The position numbers and the translations under genes were made by a program. 28,954 nt of DNA from Lachnospiraceae bacterium UBA4316. Its GTDB lineage: Bacteria > Bacillota > Clostridia > Lachnospirales > Lachnospiraceae. Below are positions 24,680 through 28,954 of this stretch, one piece after another (the stretch's first letter is position 1; each line of letters opens with the position of its first letter). Below the pieces are notes generated by a model. It had not been told where the DNA came from. It saw nothing but the letters and a program-made list of their open reading frames with translations, and did no database searches. The DNA is taken from NCBI GenBank assembly GCA_002394535.1, contig DGUG01000105.1, positions 1 through 28,954 of the forward strand, in the 5' to 3' direction.

Positions 24680-24916
24680 CTAAGCTGTAAACTTCTCAAA
24701 TGCCTTATCGAGGTATGAAACCTGTGAATCTGCGAATTTAGTAACCTCTATGTTTGCGTCTTCAAGCGGAAGATAAAATACGTTTGTAAGAACCGACTTT
24801 AAGTTTCCGTGGAATCCGTTCTGGTTAATCCTGCCGTCAATACCGTACTTTCCGGCAATCTTCCTAAGTTCCATAAGGTCCTTTATTGAATTGATCTTAA
24901 CCGAATAATTTAACAT
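24680..24916 (-). CDS. HPr-like small protein without the phospho-accepting His
   Basis: 78 residues. ATG 24916 is eight bases after AGGAGG, and a strong terminator follows, so this is a real, separately expressed gene. The pattern SVKINSIKDLMELRKIAGKY, a short variable centre, and GFHGNLKSVLTNVFYLPLEDANIEV resembles the HPr fold (first strand-helix, then the segment where HPr has its Ser-46-like KSxxxxxxL motif). The active-site GLHARPA near residue 15 is absent, so it is not a working PTS phosphocarrier. Such HPr-like proteins are frequent in Clostridia with unknown roles. The family call is by pattern only; another small alpha/beta fold is possible. Confidence 0.6.
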   Translation of the reverse strand: MLNYSVKINSIKDLMELRKIAGKYGIDGRINQNGFHGNLKSVLTNVFYLPLEDANIEVTKFADSQVSYLDKAFEKFTA

Positions 24917-25049
24917 ACGATCATCCTCCTTTTTTTCATCTCTATGTATCGCCTCGGATCTTTGTGATCCTTCCTTGTTTCTGACTTAATAATACGCCAA
25001 AGACCGTATTTAAAAAACGCATATTATGCCAGTAAAAGTCCTGATTATT

Positions 25050-25090
25050 CCTAAAATTCAGCAAATACCGCCATAAAATGTAATTTTAGG
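25050..25090. repeat. inverted repeat upstream of the AraC gene (possible operator)
   Basis: CCTAAAATT (25050-25058) and AATTTTAGG (25082-25090) are perfect 9-base inverted copies with centres 32 bases apart, about three helical turns. They lie 44 bases before the AraC start, between it and the divergent HPr-like gene. The spacing suits a dimer binding two half-sites on one DNA face. Confidence 0.45.
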
Positions 25091-25133
25091 GTAAAAATTT
25101 GTAAAATCCTGCCAAACAGAGTAAAATAAAACC

Positions 25134-26051
25134 ATGATTACAACAAAAGAAGTGATAATTGACAACAATCAGAATGAGAAGCTCGACGGTCAGAACGAAG
25201 GTCTGCTGTACGTCTGCCAGCGTAACTACTTTGATCTTTTCTATGAAAAAAAAGTTCCCTGGCACTGGCACAATGAACTCGAAGTCGCCTACATAACATC
25301 GGGGGATTATGTGTATTCATTCCCCGAATGCAAGATCAATGTCCACAAAGGGGATCTGTTGTTTATAAACAGCAACGTGCTTCACGGAATACTTCCCGAA
25401 AATAACGATCTTACAGGCTGTGTCATGGATGTCATAAGGTTCGATCCGAGCCTTCTGTCCGGTGGTTATAATTCCAGCATTTCATCCAAGTATTTCATTC
25501 CGCTTCTCGGATGCACTTCGATCCCTTTTAGGCGATTTTCCCCGGATGAAAAATCATCCGCTGAGATCATATACAATTTTCAGATGGCGTTTCGCGCCGA
25601 TGAAGAAGCGAAATACGGATTTGAGTTTGACGTGCAATACAGACTGTCACAGCTGTGGCTGTCCATTCTTAAAGAACTGGAGCCCCTCATCGAAAAATCA
25701 AAATCCCACAATGATGCTTCTCTTGAAAGGCTCAAGCAGATGATGTCATTTATTCAGGAAAATTATGCAGAAAAGCTGACTGTGGAAGATATCGCACAGT
25801 CAGCCAACATAAGTGTCAGGGAGTGTTCCAGATGTTTTAGTTCCAATCTGTCCCAGTCTCCTATGGATTATCTTAATAACTTCCGTACCCAAAAGGCTTG
25901 CGAAATGCTTATCTCAGGCTCGAAAAGCGTTCTTGAAATCAGCGAAAGCTGCGGATTTTCCACAGGAAGTTACTTCTCCAAATCCTTCGGAAAAATCATG
26001 GGATGTACACCGCTTGAATACCGGAAGAAAAACAGGAAAAGTATCGTGTAA
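25134..26051 (+). CDS. AraC family transcriptional regulator
   Basis: 305 residues. The N-terminal half is a cupin-type sensing domain with WHWHNELEVAYI (H44, H46) and KGDLLFINSNVLHGI. The C-terminal part (about 200-300) holds two helix-turn-helix motifs: KLTVEDIAQSANISVRECSR and SVLEISESCGFSTGSYFSKS, ending in GCTPLEYRKK, the classic AraC signature. Proteins of this type usually sense a sugar or related small molecule and activate nearby genes. No sugar-use operon is next to it, so its target may be itself, the divergent HPr-like gene, or elsewhere. The ribosome binding site is weak (AGAG only). It converges with the SH3 gene with three bases between stops and no terminator visible. Confidence 0.9.
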   Translation: MITTKEVIIDNNQNEKLDGQNEGLLYVCQRNYFDLFYEKKVPWHWHNELEVAYITSGDYVYSFPECKINVHKGDLLFINSNVLHGILPENNDLTGCVMDVIRFDPSLLSGGYNSSISSKYFIPLLGCTSIPFRRFSPDEKSSAEIIYNFQMAFRADEEAKYGFEFDVQYRLSQLWLSILKELEPLIEKSKSHNDASLERLKQMMSFIQENYAEKLTVEDIAQSANISVRECSRCFSSNLSQSPMDYLNNFRTQKACEMLISGSKSVLEISESCGFSTGSYFSKSFGKIMGCTPLEYRKKNRKSIV

Positions 26052-26054
26052 AAA

Positions 26055-27128
26055 TCATTTACTTCTGATTACATTTGGCGGATTATCATAGTCAAGTAAC
26101 TGAATCAATTCCGCAGCCGAATGGTGGGTAATCATTTCAGCAGCATCTCCCGTATAATCCCACTTTGCAAGCAGATAATTCCATTCACTTTGAGTAAATG
26201 TATGTCCGCCGTACGAATGACCGGCTGCTGCCGCTGCTGCTGCCGCTGCAGCAAGGGCTTCCTGCTGCTTCTGCAGTTCTTCTGCTGCCTGCTTCTCGGC
26301 ATCTGCCTTGGCCTTAGCCTCAGCCTCCTCCTTGGTCTGTGTCTGACCCTCGGTGTTCTCTGTATTCTCGTTGTTATTTGATTCTTCTGTCTTCTTTTCT
26401 TCCTTCTTCTCTTCAGTCTTAGTCTCAGAAGTCTCTTCTGTAGGACCCTGGTTGTACTCTTCCTCGGATATCTCGGTTAAGAACTCGGTCTTCATGTAGC
26501 CATCCTGTCCTTTATACATGATGTGCGTCCAGTCATCTACATCTTCGACCTTCTCAAACATCTCACCCTTCTTGACTTTACCGAGGACATCGCCGTCTGT
26601 GCTGTTCGTTGACCTTACATTTACGTTATCACCCGTAGCCTTGACATACTTCTTGGCAACCGCAGCTGCTTCTGCCTCTGCCTGTGCCGCAGCTTCCTCT
26701 TCGGCCTGCTTCTGTGCCTCTGCCTGTGCTGCCGCTTCTGCCTGAGCACGTGCCACGGAATCAACGATGCTGTAAGTCAGCACCTGACTCTTTATACCCT
26801 TGCATTCAACATATACTGTAACATTACCTTCATTCATGCCGGTTGTAAGAACCGCTTTTCCGTCATCGTTAAGTTCGAACGAACTTGTGGGATCGTCAAC
26901 AACACATGTCGCTTTTTTAACACTTGCCTTTGAAGGTGTTGCATTGATCGAGAACGTGTACTGTGTTCCAACCTCAAGTGAAGTTTCCGCGAAATCCGGC
27001 TGGAGTGAAATTCCCTTAAGGCTCCTGGATGCCGCGAACAGATAAATGCCTCCTCCGATCACAAGCAGCGCGATCAGTGCTGCAAAGACAAAGATCAGAA
27101 TTCTGATAATGCTGTTTTGCTTTCTCAC
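26055..27128 (-). CDS. membrane-anchored SH3b-domain protein with Ala/Glu-rich linkers
   Basis: 357 residues from GTG 27128, with AAGGAG seven bases upstream. A short basic N-terminus and one transmembrane helix (about 8-32) would anchor it with the rest outside. Then come an Ig-like/Big2-type beta domain (about 38-122), a charged Ala/Glu-rich helix (about 125-160), an SH3b domain (YVKATGDNVNVRSTNS to GYMKTEFL, about 161-217), a Glu/Thr/Asn-rich low-complexity stretch, a second Ala/Glu/Lys helix with a run of ten or more Ala, and a C-terminal unit HTFTQSEWNYLLAKWDYTGD with a downstream LIQLL. SH3b domains commonly bind peptidoglycan, so a cell-wall role is likely. The C-terminal unit is not one I recognise. 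Confidence 0.8.
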   Translation of the reverse strand: MRKQNSIIRILIFVFAALIALLVIGGGIYLFAASRSLKGISLQPDFAETSLEVGTQYTFSINATPSKASVKKATCVVDDPTSSFELNDDGKAVLTTGMNEGNVTVYVECKGIKSQVLTYSIVDSVARAQAEAAAQAEAQKQAEEEAAAQAEAEAAAVAKKYVKATGDNVNVRSTNSTDGDVLGKVKKGEMFEKVEDVDDWTHIMYKGQDGYMKTEFLTEISEEEYNQGPTEETSETKTEEKKEEKKTEESNNNENTENTEGQTQTKEEAEAKAKADAEKQAAEELQKQQEALAAAAAAAAAAGHSYGGHTFTQSEWNYLLAKWDYTGDAAEMITHHSAAELIQLLDYDNPPNVIRSK

Positions 27129-27197
27129 GATAATTCTCCTTTATATTTAACCACATTAAAGTATGTACAAAAATGGTGTTTTCCACATCAATATGTC

Positions 27198-27227
27198 ATT
27201 ATACACCATAATTTGCGGAAACTACAA
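27198..27227 (-). promoter_or_regulatory. promoter of the SH3b protein gene
   Basis: Minus-strand TTGTAG (27222-27227), 18 bases, and a perfect TATAAT (27198-27203). The leader to GTG 27128 would be about 63 nucleotides. Confidence 0.6.
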
Positions 27228-27250
27228 CCCTCAAAGTCATTCGGCCTATG

Positions 27251-28090
27251 TCAGCCATCTAATATGAACTTCCGGATAACCTCCGAAACACCGCATTCGT
27301 TATTGGTTCTGCCTGTCACATACCCGGCATGCGATTTTGCCTCATCCGTTCCGTTCTTCATAACAGCTCCGACTCCTGCCGCATCTATCATCGGAATATC
27401 GTTGGCTTCATCCCCCACCGCAACCGAATCGGCAACGGGAATGCCCAGCATATCACACAAACCCACAACGGCTCTTCCTTTTGATACTCCGGCCGGCAGA
27501 TATTCAAGAAGAAAATCGTTGGAGAACACACTAACGGCTCTGCCCTTCACAGATTCTGCATGCCTATTTTCAAAATCCTCCAATATCTTACGGCTGCCTT
27601 CCTCTATCGACATTATGACAAGCTTCGGGGGAGGTGCGGGAAGGTCTTCGGGAATCTTATCCAGTATCTTATAAGGCATGCTTATCTTCCGGCTGTATAT
27701 TTCCAAAGCCTTCGTCTGCCGCATGGACACAACATATTCGTCCGTGTACGTATGAACATGCATGTTTTCAGCCATGGCGGCTTTAAACATGGCATCTACA
27801 AGATCAATATCAAGTGTATCGGCGTGGATTGTTTTTTCCTGTGAGCAATCATAGATCACTCCGCCGTTTGATGCCGCAATATATATTCCGTCCCGGTAGA
27901 GACCGAGCTTTTTGGCAACTTTCTTTGCACTGTATATAGGCCGTCCCGTCGCTATAACGAATCTGTGCCCCTTACCAAGCATTTCCTTTATTGTATCCAC
28001 ATCTTCGGGGGCAACATTCTTGTCATCATCAAGCAGTGTATCATCAAGATCAGTAAACAGTATCTTCTTGTGCGGGTGGTCAGTTTTCAT
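27251..28090 (-). CDS. Cof-type HAD-IIB family phosphatase
   Basis: 279 residues from ATG 28090, which overlaps the end of the ABC-F gene by 11 bases; longer in-frame starts would lie deep inside that gene. The HAD nucleophile motif is LFTDLDDTLLDDD (D14, D16). Motif II-III segments VIATGRPIYSAKKV and SKGRAVVGLCDMLGI, and motif IV VAVGDEANDIPMIDAAG, identify the Cof subgroup with a C2B cap. These enzymes hydrolyse sugar phosphates, FMN, or other small phosphates; the substrate is not predictable. It may be co-transcribed with the ABC-F gene. Confidence 0.92.
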   Translation of the reverse strand: MKTDHPHKKILFTDLDDTLLDDDKNVAPEDVDTIKEMLGKGHRFVIATGRPIYSAKKVAKKLGLYRDGIYIAASNGGVIYDCSQEKTIHADTLDIDLVDAMFKAAMAENMHVHTYTDEYVVSMRQTKALEIYSRKISMPYKILDKIPEDLPAPPPKLVIMSIEEGSRKILEDFENRHAESVKGRAVSVFSNDFLLEYLPAGVSKGRAVVGLCDMLGIPVADSVAVGDEANDIPMIDAAGVGAVMKNGTDEAKSHAGYVTGRTNNECGVSEVIRKFILDG

Positions 28091-28954
28091 CTTCTTCAAT
28101 ATTTGCCGTATATACAAATCTCTTCCTTGCCATCTCATCGCTTGCAAGGTATTCATCATATGTAGTGATCTTGTCTATCATCGTTCCGTTAGGAAGAAAT
28201 TCCATAATACGGTTTGCCGTTGTCTCCACAAACTGATGGTCGTGGGATGCAAACAGAATAACTCCCGGGAACTTGATAAGTCCGTTATTAAGTGCAGTAA
28301 TGCTCTCCATATCCAGATGGTTTGTAGGCTCGTCAAGTATGAGAATGTTTGCTCCGCTTATCATCATCTTCGACAAGAGGCATCTGACCTTTTCTCCTCC
28401 GGAGAGAATGTTGATCTTCTTGACCCCGTCTTCACCGGGGAACAGCATACGTCCAAGGAACCCTCTTACATATGTAACATCCTTGACCGGCGAGTATCCG
28501 GTCAGCCATTCGGTTATGGTGTAGTCATGATTAAATTCCTCGGTGTAATCTCTCGGAAAATATGCCTGCGATGTGGTAACACCCCATTTGTATGTTCCTT
28601 CATCGGGTTCAATTTCTCCCATAAGAATCCTAAAGAGTGTTGTCTTGGCAAGCTCGTTGGTACCTACAAAAGCAACCTTATCGTCATGTCCGAGTATAAA
28701 TGAAATATTATCGAGCACCTTAACTCCGTCTATTGTTTTGGAAATACCCTCAACAGTTAAAACCTCGTTTCCTATCTCCCTGTCAGGGCGAAAATCAATA
28801 TACGGATATTTACGGCTGGAAGGTTTGATCTCGTCAAGCTCTATTTTTTCCAGTGCTCTCTTACGGCTTGTAGCCTGTTTTGACTTGGATGCGTTAGCGG
28901 AGAATCTGGAAATGAATTCCTGCAACTCTTTGATCTTCTCTTCCTTCTTCTTGT
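28080..28954 (-). CDS. ABC-F family ATPase (C-terminal part, runs off right edge)
   Basis: About 290 codons are visible, the end of a soluble two-domain ABC-F protein. A basic inter-domain linker rich in Lys/Glu (KEEKIKELQEF) leads into the second ABC domain. Its signature LSGGEKVRCLLSKMM, Walker B ANILILDEPTNHLD and switch SHDHQF are complete. The P-loop reads GTNELAKTTLF, with Ala in place of the second glycine of GxxGxGKT. Overall wording (FLGRMLFPGEDGVKKINIL and ITALNNGLIKFPGVILFASH) fits the YbiT/YkpA group, which act on the ribosome; a few ABC-F members confer antibiotic resistance, but nothing here specifically suggests that. The frame is open to the window edge, with an internal TTG read as Leu. 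Confidence 0.92.
   Translation of the reverse strand, partial: KKKEEKIKELQEFISRFSANASKSKQATSRKRALEKIELDEIKPSSRKYPYIDFRPDREIGNEVLTVEGISKTIDGVKVLDNISFILGHDDKVAFVGTNELAKTTLFRILMGEIEPDEGTYKWGVTTSQAYFPRDYTEEFNHDYTITEWLTGYSPVKDVTYVRGFLGRMLFPGEDGVKKINILSGGEKVRCLLSKMMISGANILILDEPTNHLDMESITALNNGLIKFPGVILFASHDHQFVETTANRIMEFLPNGTMIDKITTYDEYLASDEMARKRFVYTANIEEDEN

Noticed and set aside
1..28954. CRISPR arrays, tRNA/rRNA genes, insertion sequences, prophage
   Set aside because: No regularly spaced repeats, no cloverleaf-forming conserved tRNA segments, no transposase or phage protein signatures were seen.

Overview
The window reads as chromosomal DNA of an anaerobic, low-to-mid GC Firmicute. Gene order and protein style (recN-argR-nadK-tlyA-dxs-xseBA-nusB-asp23; rimP-nusA-L7Ae-infB-rbfA-nrnA-truB-ribF followed by rpsO-pnp; a ferredoxin-type aldo/keto reductase) point to the Clostridia, most likely a Lachnospiraceae member of the Butyrivibrio/Roseburia type. 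The assignment is inferred from synteny and sequence style; no 16S or other phylogenetic marker is present.

Almost everything from 1 to 23.8 kb lies on the minus strand, so read it right to left. (a) At 23799-22765 is an aldo/keto reductase with two C-terminal Cys-rich Fe-S motifs. (b) A promoter and a strong 12-bp hairpin precede a tightly packed transcription/translation operon: rimP, nusA, an L7Ae-like protein, infB, rbfA, a DHH phosphoesterase, truB and ribF (22655-14617). (c) rpsO has its own promoter and leader; a 10-bp hairpin separates it from pnp, which ends in a clear intrinsic terminator. (d) An AT-rich gap of about 375 bp with two perfect DnaA-box sequences separates pnp from deoB, which has a good promoter. 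(e) prfC follows a 273-bp gap with several short inverted repeats, and overlaps a TTG-started transglutaminase-like lipoprotein. (f) The second housekeeping cluster runs asp23, nusB, xseA, xseB, dxs, tlyA, nadK, argR, recN, mostly with overlapping or abutting ends; recN runs off the left edge.

From 23.9 kb rightward the region is more accessory. It holds a small plus-strand alpha/beta hydrolase whose 3' end is joined to a remnant of a glutathione peroxidase gene, a minus-strand HPr-like small protein with its own terminator, a plus-strand AraC regulator, a GTG-started membrane-anchored SH3b protein, a Cof-type HAD phosphatase, and the C-terminal part of an ABC-F ATPase running off the right edge.

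Functionally the window is dominated by RNA metabolism and ribosome biogenesis or translation (RimP, NusA, IF2, RbfA, TruB, S15, PNPase, RF3, NusB, TlyA, ABC-F), with DNA repair (RecN, ExoVII), cofactor and isoprenoid synthesis (NadK, RibF, DXS) and nucleoside metabolism (DeoB). No clear new multi-gene system was found. The most unusual items are a repeat-built acidic tail on NusA, a RibF whose riboflavin kinase half lacks its signature motif, the glutathione peroxidase scar, the DnaA-box gap, and two familiar operons that lack usual members (ylxR and ispA).
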